This document shows positions 6,833 to 14,801 of a DNA stretch of 33,120 bases, piece by piece. Each line of letters starts with the position of its first letter. Within the stretch, counting starts at the first letter, position 1. The notes under the pieces are model-generated. The model was not told the origin of the DNA, did no database searches, and saw only the letters and a list, made by a program, of their open reading frames with translations. This DNA is from Paludibacter sp. (GTDB taxonomy: Bacteria; Bacteroidota; Bacteroidia; Bacteroidales; Paludibacteraceae), in NCBI GenBank assembly GCA_028710415.1, contig JAQTUE010000044.1, positions 1 to 33,120 of the forward strand. Reading direction: 5' to 3'. Both the position numbers and the translations under genes were made by a program.

Positions 6833-8740
6833 TCAATCTTTCACACACCGTATTGAATATCCGTATTTCTTATTATAATTCATAGACTGGACAGTTGAAA
6901 AATTCCCTGACAATAGTCTGATTGAACCACTATCCGGTTTATTACTGGTAGAGCTCCACCAGATACATCCATTATGATTCGGGTAAATAATAATCGAATA
7001 AGAAATATAACCTGCAGGTAGAGCAGTAAAACCTGATGAATTTGATGCCAGTCCGTTATTCAATGTTGTACCCCAATGAACGGTTCCTGTTTCTCTCAAA
7101 TTGTCTCCACCAATTCCGTTTCCACCCACAGCAGTGACTAAAGTTGTCCATTCTGTCTCTGATGGCATATGCCAGCCTACCGGACAGATATTGCGGGTAT
7201 CGGTAGCTGCAAACCAGGTATAAAGCCTGCCGAATACATCCTCATTTCCTGTTGTCCACTGGTATATAGGTGCAACCTCTGCTGTGATATCCTGATCCAA
7301 AGTGGCGGTTGTTGGTATCAGGTCGCCATTCCTGAACTTTGTAGCCCTCAGGTTTTCGGCCATCCAGGTTTGAGTGCCAATGGTGATAGTCCTGTAATTA
7401 TTTCCTTCGTTATCGGTAACATTTCCATACGTAAGGTTATCATTAAACACGATTCCATTGCTGGGAGCTGTACCGGTCGTTGTAAACTGCAACTCATTTC
7501 CATAGACTGTTCCAATCGCATTGGTTGCATATGCCCTGACATAATATTTTGTATAAGCACTCAACGAATAAATAGTGAATGTAAAATTATCAGCAGGAGT
7601 TGTCGATGAGCTTGAATTACCATTACTCAGTGTCGGATTTGGATACATGCCGTAACAAACTCCATAGGTTGTAACTGTTGAACCTCCGTTATTGAGTATT
7701 TTGCCATCGCACTTGGCTGAGGTGGAAGTAATATTATTTATGGCCAGTGTACTGATGGTCGGTACACCCGGAGACGTTTTAAAGGTCATGGTGCTGCCGT
7801 ATGCCGTTCCTTCCATATTGGTGGCATATGCCCTTAGGAAATAGGTTGTATTGGCTGTCAGTGTAGAAATATTGGTAGTGAAACTCCCGGTTCCAACGCC
7901 TTCAGTAGATTTAGTATCTGCAATGGTAGGATTATCGCTCGTACTCCAGCATACACCACGGGCAGTTATTGAGGATGACAGTTCACAATTTACAACACCA
8001 CCACTCGTAGCCGTTGTCTGGGTAACATCATTGATGGAAAGTGTGGTGACATTCAGTGCAATTTGTCTGGTTTTAAAAGTCATCACGCTGCCATAGATCG
8101 TTTCAGTGCCATTCGTAGCATACGCACGCACCAGATAAGTCTTGTTGGAAGTCAATCCGGTAATCAGTCCTGAAAAACTACCTTCCCCGGTACCGCCGGT
8201 CACTTTGCTGTCTGCAGTTGTAGGGATCAGTGTCTCATTCCAGCAAAGCCCACGTTCGGTAATGCTGATTCCCTTGTCGGCAGTCACTATTCCGCCGCAT
8301 GTTGCCGAACTTAATAAAATCTCGCTGATGGGCAGGGTTACCACATTCAGCTGTGCATGTTTGGTTTTAAACTTCATCACGCTGCCATATCCTGTGCCTG
8401 TGCTGTTGGTAGCATACGCCCTGACATAATAGGTTGAATCGGATTTCAGGTTTTGTAGATAGCTGCTGAAACTCCCCGTTTCATTCCCTTCCCGGCTTAT
8501 GCTGTCTGCAATAGTTGGATTCTGATGGGTACTCCAGCAAATCCCCCGGGCCGTTAGTTCCGATCCGCTGCTTACCGACCCGCCACTGGTTGCCGTCTGT
8601 TGTTCAATATCACTCACTGGAAAGGTTACTACGGTGGGTGCCTGTGGAATTGCATCTTCCTTGCAACCTGTTGTTGATAATGCCAATGTTATGCTGATTA
8701 TAACCGAAAGAAAAAAATACTTCTTATTCATTCTATTCAT
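6833..8740 (-). CDS. Surface lipoprotein with four repeats and FISUMP domain
   Basis: A 635-aa exported lipoprotein. The N-terminus is a lipoprotein signal with lipobox STTGC, Cys at ~26. Next come four tandem ~95-aa beta-sandwich-like repeats (~35-425), each with pattern VTTLPI...SGG...ITARGICW...PTIAD, then YVRAYATN and YGSVMTFKT. The last ~200 aa are a FISUMP domain (Fibrobacter succinogenes major paralogous domain), marked by DNEGNNYRTITIGTQTWMAE, CPVGWHMPSETEW, LPAGY, WWSST and YGYSIRCVKD. Such proteins are surface exposed and probably bind or adhere to something; the ligand is unknown. The repeats invite copy-number change. It starts at MNRMNKK; the second Met (8731) is an alternative. 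It separates array 2 from the sugar dehydrogenase gene. Confidence 0.85.
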   Translation of the reverse strand: MNRMNKKYFFLSVIISITLALSTTGCKEDAIPQAPTVVTFPVSDIEQQTATSGGSVSSGSELTARGICWSTHQNPTIADSISREGNETGSFSSYLQNLKSDSTYYVRAYATNSTGTGYGSVMKFKTKHAQLNVVTLPISEILLSSATCGGIVTADKGISITERGLCWNETLIPTTADSKVTGGTGEGSFSGLITGLTSNKTYLVRAYATNGTETIYGSVMTFKTRQIALNVTTLSINDVTQTTATSGGVVNCELSSSITARGVCWSTSDNPTIADTKSTEGVGTGSFTTNISTLTANTTYFLRAYATNMEGTAYGSTMTFKTSPGVPTISTLAINNITSTSAKCDGKILNNGGSTVTTYGVCYGMYPNPTLSNGNSSSSTTPADNFTFTIYSLSAYTKYYVRAYATNAIGTVYGNELQFTTTGTAPSNGIVFNDNLTYGNVTDNEGNNYRTITIGTQTWMAENLRATKFRNGDLIPTTATLDQDITAEVAPIYQWTTGNEDVFGRLYTWFAATDTRNICPVGWHMPSETEWTTLVTAVGGNGIGGDNLRETGTVHWGTTLNNGLASNSSGFTALPAGYISYSIIIYPNHNGCIWWSSTSNKPDSGSIRLLSGNFSTVQSMNYNKKYGYSIRCVKD

Positions 8741-8847
8741 TGCAATTAATTTATATTTATTCTTGATGTTGATATTTCTAACTTTTTAAAATCTAAATCC
8801 TTACTTTATTTGTATTTCCAGTTACGCTTTGCTAAACTTAGCAGCCG

Positions 8848-9936
8848 TTATTTTAATTCATATTCAATCTCAATTTTTATTCTAGGTTGCTGATAGTTGA
8901 CATCTTCAATCGGACAGAACTTTACTGTCTTTGGTAAAAAGCAGTCGCCAACTTTTGCAAATTCCGCAATATATAACTCATAATCTGTTGTTTCACCAGA
9001 GGTTGTAAAACCATGAATAATTAGCTTACCTTCAATTTTCTCAATCTGCTCAGAGTTTGGAAATGTTGTAACGGAAATGTCTTTAAGATAATAGTTGATA
9101 TTGTCAAGCGTACTCGTAATGTATATTTTGTTATCTTTTTTATCTTTTTTGTCTGTTGAAGAGAAGTATGGAAAAGTAGTAACTCCACCTATATCCTTGG
9201 CTCTTGCTGATAAATATAATTCTGTATCAGTTTCAGTGCGTGGAAATCTTCTGCTTATTTGACCTAATGAATCATATTCTAATACATCGGTTGTTATGAT
9301 ACGCTTTTTCACACTATTTACGCCACATGTTTGATAATCAAATAATGGTTCAATAATAGGCTCTTCTTTGTAAATAAAGTCTTTTGGTAATGTATTTTCG
9401 ATATCCATTTTTATTACATTGGAAATGTTGTCCTTAATATCTTTATATGGTTCTATCTTTGAGAAATAGCCCCAAATCTGAACCCCTTTTCCAACTAAAT
9501 CTTTACCCTGTGAATTCTGAAATATGCTCATATGTTCAAAAAAAGAACCTCCGATATTTGTTTTATCTATTATTTTGTCAATTGTACCGTTAGGATTATT
9601 AACTTCTAAATTGAAGTAATATCTTGTCTTTACTTTTTTGGGATTTCCTTTTAACTGATAGTTTTTTATGATTTCTTGTTTTCTACTAGTTTGAAATATA
9701 TACAATGTGTTCTCATGAAGATAAGTAGTAAGTAGCTCAAATTTCGTTTTGTTATCTTTGCTGTCAAAGTCTGGGTAAGTTTTAATTAGTACTTTAAAAG
9801 GGTCTTTAAAATAAACTTTTGTAGTTAAACCCTTAACCTTAAAATTGTCAACTAATTCAAAATTGTCTAAGCTCTGAGCTTGAACTCTCATAATCGAGAG
9901 AACCAGTAAAATCGTTGTGATAATTCTCATTTTCAT
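8848..9936 (-). CDS. Exported protein of unknown function
   Basis: About 362 aa from the chosen start MKMRIITTILLVLS, which gives a good signal peptide ending near VQAQS. The open frame extends 23 codons further upstream, to 10005. That extension reads through the spacer element (its KCPYPRSL is translated from the element), so the internal Met is the likelier start. I recognise no family. The mature protein is rich in charged residues and beta strands, without repeats or membrane segments. It contains phrases such as GGVTTFPYFSST and FLPKTVKFCPIEDVNY. It is the last gene of array 2, and no spacer element follows it before the FISUMP gene. Confidence 0.6.
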   Translation of the reverse strand: MKMRIITTILLVLSIMRVQAQSLDNFELVDNFKVKGLTTKVYFKDPFKVLIKTYPDFDSKDNKTKFELLTTYLHENTLYIFQTSRKQEIIKNYQLKGNPKKVKTRYYFNLEVNNPNGTIDKIIDKTNIGGSFFEHMSIFQNSQGKDLVGKGVQIWGYFSKIEPYKDIKDNISNVIKMDIENTLPKDFIYKEEPIIEPLFDYQTCGVNSVKKRIITTDVLEYDSLGQISRRFPRTETDTELYLSARAKDIGGVTTFPYFSSTDKKDKKDNKIYITSTLDNINYYLKDISVTTFPNSEQIEKIEGKLIIHGFTTSGETTDYELYIAEFAKVGDCFLPKTVKFCPIEDVNYQQPRIKIEIEYELK

Positions 9937-9961
9937 ATACTTTTTCTTTTTTATAATGGTT

Positions 9962-10060
9962 GCTAACGACCTAGGGTATGGGCATTTGGCGGTTTGCTGT
10001 AGCAAAACTACCGGAATGCACCTCAGCCAGCCAATGAAAATAATGTGTTATGCGGTCGTA
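9962..10060 (-). repeat. attC-like spacer element (copy b)
   Basis: Plus-strand ends GCTAACGACC and GCGGTCGT, an inverted GACC/GGTC pair. The centre GTTTGCTGTAGCAAAAC is a near-perfect hairpin, followed by the shared GGAATGCACCTCAGCCAGCC core. It ends 25 bp before the ATG of the 8848-9936 gene. Unlike the other copies, it lies ~190 bp after the stop of the preceding array gene. Confidence 0.65.
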
Positions 10061-10134
10061 GTTTTCTTGTTTTTCAGTCGTTTAAATGTCAGCATATTAA
10101 ATGTAAATTCTCTCTCGAACTGTTGTTTTGTCAT
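10048..10134 (-). CDS. Possible 28-aa ORF in an otherwise empty cassette
   Basis: A short frame, MTKQQFEREFTFNMLTFKRL..., whose stop falls inside spacer element b, as expected of a cassette gene. The ~190 bp between the 10251 gene and element b carries no other frame. It may be a remnant of a larger cassette gene, a micro-protein, or chance. No family is recognised. Confidence 0.2.
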   Translation of the reverse strand: MTKQQFEREFTFNMLTFKRLKNKKTTTA

Positions 10135-10250
10135 TATCGAACCAGGTTTCCAACCCGAAAAGGCGTAAAATCTGTCGGACAATTAAAATCTTTCTCTTTT
10201 TGTCTTTTTCGAAATATGAATATTCTGTCGAGGCACGCAAAACAAACTAA

Positions 10251-11126
10251 TTATTTTTCTCCTAATGCTTGCTCCCTTAAGTCACCCAAAATTGAACTGC
10301 TGGTACGAATATAAACACTACTAAAACCAAATTTGGCGTTTACTAAATTGTTATATTTCTGAATTGTAGTATAATAAAAGTAAGTGTCCGTTTTTTTGTC
10401 ATAAGCTCTGGAAACATTACTGTTAATTAACGCATCCAATGCAAAGTAAGCAAGACTTAATGCCGGTAATGCATTTCCTCTTTTTCTGAATATGTACTGT
10501 GACAATTTTAAAAAAGACGAAAATATGATCAGGATAATGGGCAAACTAAAAATCGTTGCAATCATACTAAACACAAGACCTGTAAAATCAAAATAGATTT
10601 CGGAGATAATTACAATAATTAATCCGGTAATTGGTAACATAAAAATCATAACTTTAAGAAAGCTATCTGATAAGTTCCAAAACACATTCCATCTTTTCTT
10701 ACCATTAAGTATGATGCAAAATATGATACTTTCAATTACTTCAACATGCATTCTCTTGTCTTCTGAAGGGTCTTTTTCAAACTGCGCTAATAAGTTTCTA
10801 AAGTTGGAAAACCTTTTTCCAAATAAGATTTCAAGTTTTTCAATGAACTCGATAATGTCATTTGTTTTATTTGCATCATATTCTCCTTCAAAATGATATA
10901 GTTTGTTTATCTCCGGAATTTTAAGCCTTTTCAAATATCCTATATAGATAAAAGGAATCAGAATAAAGAGGATCAAAATACCCAGAATAATATCCCAGTA
11001 CGAAAATAAATTCTGTTGCAATAAGATACAGTCTAATTTTACAGAAGTATTAACTTGTAATGTCGCTCCATAAGCAGAAATAACAATAAAGGATAATGCA
11101 ACAAGAATTCTTAATCTGTTTATCAT
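10251..11126 (-). CDS. Multi-pass membrane protein, unknown
   Basis: About 291 aa from MINRLRILVALSF; the open frame begins 8 codons earlier (11150). It has an N-terminal hydrophobic segment (possible signal or membrane helix, ~1-22) and a second near residues 45-65. A charged region of ~90 aa follows (KLYHFEGEYDANKT, LFGKRF), then two further strongly hydrophobic segments at ~150-180 and ~185-210. The C-terminal ~75 aa are soluble. No family is recognised. It lies in array 2, between spacer elements c (138 bp upstream of its start) and b. Confidence 0.6.
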   Translation of the reverse strand: MINRLRILVALSFIVISAYGATLQVNTSVKLDCILLQQNLFSYWDIILGILILFILIPFIYIGYLKRLKIPEINKLYHFEGEYDANKTNDIIEFIEKLEILFGKRFSNFRNLLAQFEKDPSEDKRMHVEVIESIIFCIILNGKKRWNVFWNLSDSFLKVMIFMLPITGLIIVIISEIYFDFTGLVFSMIATIFSLPIILIIFSSFLKLSQYIFRKRGNALPALSLAYFALDALINSNVSRAYDKKTDTYFYYTTIQKYNNLVNAKFGFSSVYIRTSSSILGDLREQALGEK

Positions 11127-11264
11127 TACAAGCAAAATTATTAGATACAATTATTAATAAGAGTCATTACTTTGCTACAAGTTGAAGGCATATGGTAGCA
11201 AACGGTCAGTTTGTCAAAGATTTTTCAGCCAACGAGACCGTCTTTTTTCATTTTATACTATGCC

Positions 11265-11420
11265 GCCTAACAACCAAAATTATATGCATTTTGCGGTATC
11301 TGTTACTCTGAATATTTCATTTGTGAGAGCATTCGATTTCGTGAAACGACAAGGAGAATGCGGGAGCAAAACTGCCGGAATGCACCTCAGCCAGCCAATG
11401 AAAATTGTAGTCTGTTAACA
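11265..11420 (-). repeat. attC-like spacer element (copy c, long form)
   Basis: Ends GCCTAACAACC and CTGTTAAC, an inverted CTAAC/GTTAA pair close to the classic integron RYYYAAC/GTTRRRY boxes. It shares with copy d an inner segment ending GAATGCGGGAGCAAAAC and the AATGCACCTCAGCCAGCCAATG core. About 50 bp of extra sequence lies in the loop region. It begins 10 bp after the stop of the 11431-12444 gene. The variable arms carry AAAATTATA and AAAATTGTA as a direct repeat. Confidence 0.65.
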
Positions 11421-11430
11421 ACTGTATTTA

Positions 11431-12444
11431 CTACCATGTTTTTCTACTTTCAAAAAAGTCAGGCGATAAATCATGTATCTGCAATTTTAATTCTCTATAT
11501 ATTTTGTCATATAATGGCGACGGGAATTTCTGTATTGCTTTAAAAACATTTTCTTTATTTTGTGGTAAATACCAACTGTCTGGATATGTTTCTTTTTTTG
11601 TTAGAGACTTTAAGATTGCAAGACTTTTCTGATTTCTATATTGTGCTACAGCTTGACAAAAATACTTTAATTCATCATAACTGTGTTGTTTCTTTTTTCT
11701 GATCTCTTTCTCAAAATATCTTGTCAGTACTGGCAAAAAAGCAGTATCCGGGAAGGCAATTATACCTTTAAAAGCCCATTCTGAACAATCTAAATCACAT
11801 TCAATGAATTTCTCTTTTAATAATTGAATATCTTCATTTTTCTTGAATTTTGCTAGAGCATAACAAGCACTCATCTGTTCACCACATCTTTCTGTCCTGA
11901 CAGTTGCTCTTTTACTTATTATGGAGTAATATCTTTCTTGGGGGTTTATGTCTTGAATCATCCAAGTCGAAACTCTTAAATAGGGGTGCTTGAGCAATAC
12001 ACTGTCAACTAATACTTCTTTCTCCTTTTGTGTTAGTTTATTTCTGTCCTCAGCTTTTCGAATCATAAGATCTGAAACGGCGAAAACATCTGCTGCATCT
12101 TCATAATACCACCAAGTTACTTTAGCTGTATCATTCAAATGAGTTAATAAGATATTAAAATAATCTTTTTCTTTTTTGTTGACAAGTGTTCTATAAGCTA
12201 CAATACGTAGCAACGGATTCTCACAGTTAAGAATTTGTAGTAATTCTTCTTTTGTACATTCTTTTTCCAAGAAATTTCTTGCAACAGTATCTTTTGAAGG
12301 CAGTTGATTCTCACTTACAAGTTTATCAAGTTGTTTTCTTAAATCTGTCCTGAAGTCAGAAGTCTTGTATGGATATTGTTTGTCTCGAACACAACTTGTC
12401 GCAACAATCGCTAAAATAAATCCTATTATTATGCTCTTTCTCAT
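11431..12444 (-). CDS. Lipoprotein, possibly HEAT-like helical repeats
   Basis: A 337-aa lipoprotein with N-terminus MRKSIIIGFILAIVATSCVRD. The lipobox ATSC places the acylated Cys at 18, so it is probably anchored in the envelope. The remainder is mostly helical; LLRIVAYRTLVNKK, YLRVSTWMIQDINP, ACYALAKFKKNEDIQLLKEKF and WAFKGIIAFPDTAFLP look like spaced HEAT-type helical pairs. I do not recognise a family. It sits between spacer elements d (21 bp upstream of the ATG) and c (10 bp after the stop), making a clean cassette. Confidence 0.65.
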   Translation of the reverse strand: MRKSIIIGFILAIVATSCVRDKQYPYKTSDFRTDLRKQLDKLVSENQLPSKDTVARNFLEKECTKEELLQILNCENPLLRIVAYRTLVNKKEKDYFNILLTHLNDTAKVTWWYYEDAADVFAVSDLMIRKAEDRNKLTQKEKEVLVDSVLLKHPYLRVSTWMIQDINPQERYYSIISKRATVRTERCGEQMSACYALAKFKKNEDIQLLKEKFIECDLDCSEWAFKGIIAFPDTAFLPVLTRYFEKEIRKKKQHSYDELKYFCQAVAQYRNQKSLAILKSLTKKETYPDSWYLPQNKENVFKAIQKFPSPLYDKIYRELKLQIHDLSPDFFESRKTW

Positions 12445-12465
12445 TTCTTGTTTATTTAATAAGCT

Positions 12466-12602
12466 GCTAACGACCGAGGCTTGTGCATTTGGATGTTTGC
12501 GGCAGCATTAGCTATCGTGAAACCACAAAGTGAATGCGGGAGCAAAACCTGCTAAATGCACCTCAGCCACCCAATGCCAATAGGCTTGTGTAGGTGGTCG
12601 TT
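12466..12602 (-). repeat. attC-like spacer element (copy d, long form)
   Basis: The best-preserved copy. AACGACC near the left end (12469-12475) and GGTCGTT at the right end (12596-12602) are a perfect 7-bp inverted pair. It contains TTTGCGGCAGC, the GAATGCGGGAGCAAAAC segment shared with copy c, and AATGCACCTCAGCCACCCAATG. AGGCTTGTG occurs twice in the same orientation, once in each arm (near 12477 and 12582). It begins 6 bp after the stop of the 12609-13592 gene and ends 21 bp before the next ATG. Confidence 0.7.
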
Positions 12603-12608
12603 TTTTTG

Positions 12609-13592
12609 TTATTTCAAGTTATTCATAAAAATAAAAGGTAATGATAGTGACGAAAAAAAGAGAAGTAACATATAAACTCCATCTAAGAATGAAGGAGCAG
12701 GTTTGTCAACAATTGGTTCTCTCTTAAATAAACGTATAAAAATCAACCTTAATGGTTTCTGAATAACTATTAATGATATTGGGAATGCACTACTAAACTT
12801 AATCAGGTCAGTGTTATATGGTTGTAAATGTCTAATTAAAAGGCTATAACATAAAGACACAGTGGCAAGTAATAAACAGTAATTGTAATATTTGTTGATT
12901 TGTAGCATTTTGTAGTCTCCAAAAAACCAAGATCCAACTCCAAAACATAGAAAGTAAGTTGTAATTGTGCTAATTTCGGTATTCACAATTACTAAAAGAG
13001 ATAAAGTATTTATGAGTGTTAGTAGTGCTATTATAATCAGAATGACATTAAATCTTTTCTTAATGCTTCTTTCTGATTTCGCCTTCTTCTTTTCATTAAT
13101 TTCTGTTTTATTTAGAGTTATTTTCTCAGGTCTTGAAAGTGATTCAAAATCAAAGTCTGGAATCTTAAATATCTTAGACTCAATTGATCTCGTAATTTTA
13201 CCACTAAAGTCAACCTTATATGTTTCGTTATCTTCTGTTGTTACAAAAACATTGTCGTATTCTTTGTCATTTTCAGAAATGTAGATTATAAGCCTTTTGT
13301 TCAGTATGTTTTCTGGATATAGTTTTTCTTTCTTTGCTGTTGTATAACCTTCAATACTAATTTTACATTCAATTTCTTCAGGATAACATAAGTAGTTTAC
13401 TAAGAAGTTGAATTTTTCATTATTCAGTCTTTTGTCTACAACAATTAAATGATTTTTTTGTCCTGTGTTGTAAAGTTCAAATTTAATGTCTGTCTCTAAA
13501 TCGGTTGAATAAAGTTCAATCCACTGTTGCAACGCTTTTTTAATGTCACTGTGTGAACCTCCTTTGATTACGATTAAATTGTCTTTATTCAT
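12609..13592 (-). CDS. Membrane protein with soluble N-domain, unknown
   Basis: A 327-aa protein. Residues 1-~175 are soluble and charged, with phrases such as GGSHSDIKKALQQWIELY and NHLIVVDKRLNNEKFNFLVN. The C-terminal half has about four or five hydrophobic segments (~183-205, 210-225, 235-255, 262-280, 305-325), ending IFMNNLK. No family is recognised. It is the first gene of array 2 in the direction of transcription, ~165 bp downstream of the leader's TATCTTTG box. Its stop lies 6 bp before element d. Confidence 0.62.
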   Translation of the reverse strand: MNKDNLIVIKGGSHSDIKKALQQWIELYSTDLETDIKFELYNTGQKNHLIVVDKRLNNEKFNFLVNYLCYPEEIECKISIEGYTTAKKEKLYPENILNKRLIIYISENDKEYDNVFVTTEDNETYKVDFSGKITRSIESKIFKIPDFDFESLSRPEKITLNKTEINEKKKAKSERSIKKRFNVILIIIALLTLINTLSLLVIVNTEISTITTYFLCFGVGSWFFGDYKMLQINKYYNYCLLLATVSLCYSLLIRHLQPYNTDLIKFSSAFPISLIVIQKPLRLIFIRLFKREPIVDKPAPSFLDGVYMLLLFFSSLSLPFIFMNNLK

Positions 13593-13622
13593 GCAGTCTG
13601 TTTTTTTTTTTCTAAAATGCCA

Positions 13623-13720
13623 CCTAACGTATCGCTATGAGAACTCAAATTGCTGTATACGAACTCCTTGTTCGCATACATCCGTCGACGCGTATGAGTG
13701 TTTCCTAACGATGGACGGTT
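13623..13720 (-). other. Structured region between integrase remnant and first cassette
   Basis: CCTAACG occurs at both edges (13623 and 13713). In between, GTATACGAAC and GTTCGCATAC form a stem with one mismatch (about 13656-13680). It occupies the place where an integron attI site would lie, but it lacks the core shared by the spacer elements. Calling it attI-like rests on position only. Confidence 0.35.
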
Positions 13721-13752
13721 TTGGCTGCTTACATTCCTGTTTCTTAATTTCC

Positions 13753-13819
13753 GCGTCAAAGATAAAAACATTTATTTATATTAACGATATATTTTTTTAA
13801 TTAATTTTCAATTTGTCTA
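13753..13819 (-). promoter_or_regulatory. Array 2 leader repeat with -7 box
   Basis: Second copy of the ~65-bp leader found at 4784-4852, with only scattered substitutions. The minus strand has TATCTTTG (13757-13764), a TAnnTTTG-type -7 box. It overlaps the stop codon (13801-13803) of the recombinase remnant. It is probably the shared promoter that drives array 2; this is inferred. Confidence 0.55.
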
Positions 13820-13970
13820 ACAGGTCTTGAATTTAGCCAAACCAATGGGGGTAAAGGCGTATAAATCTCTGTTGCTTTTTTCTTGAGTGCCCTGAAATGT
13901 TTTTGAAAGTAACAAATATCAATTCCGGCTTCCAATAAATCCGTTGCAAAACTACCATATGTTTATAGTT
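13801..13970 (-). pseudogene. Decayed tyrosine recombinase C-terminus (array 2 head)
   Basis: The minus strand reads YGSFATDLLEAGIDICYFQK, then KKKATEIYT, a clear match to the C-terminus of XerC/IntI-type tyrosine recombinases (HSFATHLLE-G-DLRYIQ-LGHSS-KTTEIYTH), and stops at 13801. The nucleophile Tyr of EIYT is kept. The HxxR motif just before SFAT is lost (TYGS, preceded by a stop), and LGH is replaced by HFRA, so it is not functional. Nothing of the N-terminal domain is found upstream. It lies in the same orientation as the cassette genes and directly upstream of them, as in integrons with a co-directional integrase. Confidence 0.65.
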
Positions 13971-14070
13971 GAAAATACGTTCTGAATTTTTGGGATGAAA
14001 GGAAAATGGCTTGAAGTTGCAGCACTTTTTTAAATTCAAATCCTTTGAATTCGGTCTGCATTTGGTTTAG

Positions 14071-14164
14071 GTTGCCTGGGGGTTGGCTGGGGGTTGGCTG
14101 GGGGTTGCCTGGGGGTTCCGAGGGCCCCAGCCCTCGAAACCCCCTCGAAAGGCCCAGCCAACCC
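14071..14164. repeat. G-rich 11-bp direct repeat plus hairpin
   Basis: Four G5 runs (14078, 14089, 14100, 14111) spaced exactly 11 bp apart within TTGGCTGGGGG-like units, which could form a G-quadruplex. A CGAGGG/CCCTCG hairpin (14119-14136) follows, then CCCAGCCAACCC (14153-14164), the inverse complement of the repeat unit. It lies in a non-coding gap of ~830 bp (13970-14801). Confidence 0.75.
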
Positions 14165-14448
14165 TTACTGAAGCCCCTGGGTACCTAAAGCTAACCAAAA
14201 ATGAATTTTAATGGGACGAATGGCAAAAAATGAAACTAAATCCGGAATTATTTGAATTCAGGTTAAGGATTGATTCCAATACAGCCTCAAATCCGTCAGC
14301 CGACAGAGATAGATGTAACCTTCAATACAGATATCCAAAGAGTCTAAAACGAGGCATTCAGTTATTCCATCAACTTATTTGAGAATGAAGTCTGAAATTC
14401 ATAAGATACTTAAGTACTGGAAAGTATATAATGTTCTGTTATTTATAA

Positions 14449-14650
14449 GAATAGAACGCTGATTTTCGCTGATCAAGCGGATGTTTACGGATTTTTTTTA
14501 TAAATAGATTTTATTCGGATTAAAACTGCTACAAGTTGGAGTTGATCAATATAGAAAAATCGATTTCAACTTGTTGAAATAAGATCCGTTATTATTCCGT
14601 AAAACCGTAATGTACCATCCGCCAAATCCGCGTATATCCGCGTTCTATTC
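14449..14650. repeat. Long imperfect inverted repeat, CGCGGAT type
   Basis: The left arm begins GAATAGAACGCTGATTTTCG (14449-14491). The right arm (14596-14650) ends in TATCCGCGTTCTATTC, its approximate reverse complement. The arms are built from degenerate CGCTGAT/GCGGAT words. No coding frame is present. It is probably a dispersed intergenic repeat; the spacer of ~105 bp is AT-rich and featureless. Confidence 0.55.
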
Positions 14651-14801
14651 TTTTGAATTCAAGATGGGACATTTAGTTATTCCTAATACTTAGAATGTTT
14701 TTTTAATTTTATATTACAAAAAATAAAATAAAATTGTATTTTTGTCGTATTGTATTTAACAAAATTGAAACATGTTAATCAACTGATTAAACCTGAAGGA
14801 T

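Noticed and set aside
6957..8697. Several 60-146 aa plus-strand ORFs opposite the FISUMP gene
   Set aside because: They are shadows of the repeated domain structure of the real gene, with no starts, motifs or promoters.
9937..10005. N-terminal 23-residue extension of the 8848 gene
   Set aside because: It is translated from the attC-like element and would bury the signal peptide; the internal Met gives a proper signal sequence.
13833..14039. 68-aa minus-strand ORF (MNLKKCCNFKPF...)
   Set aside because: It is the wrong frame over the recombinase remnant; the neighbouring frame carries SFATDLLEAG and TEIYT.
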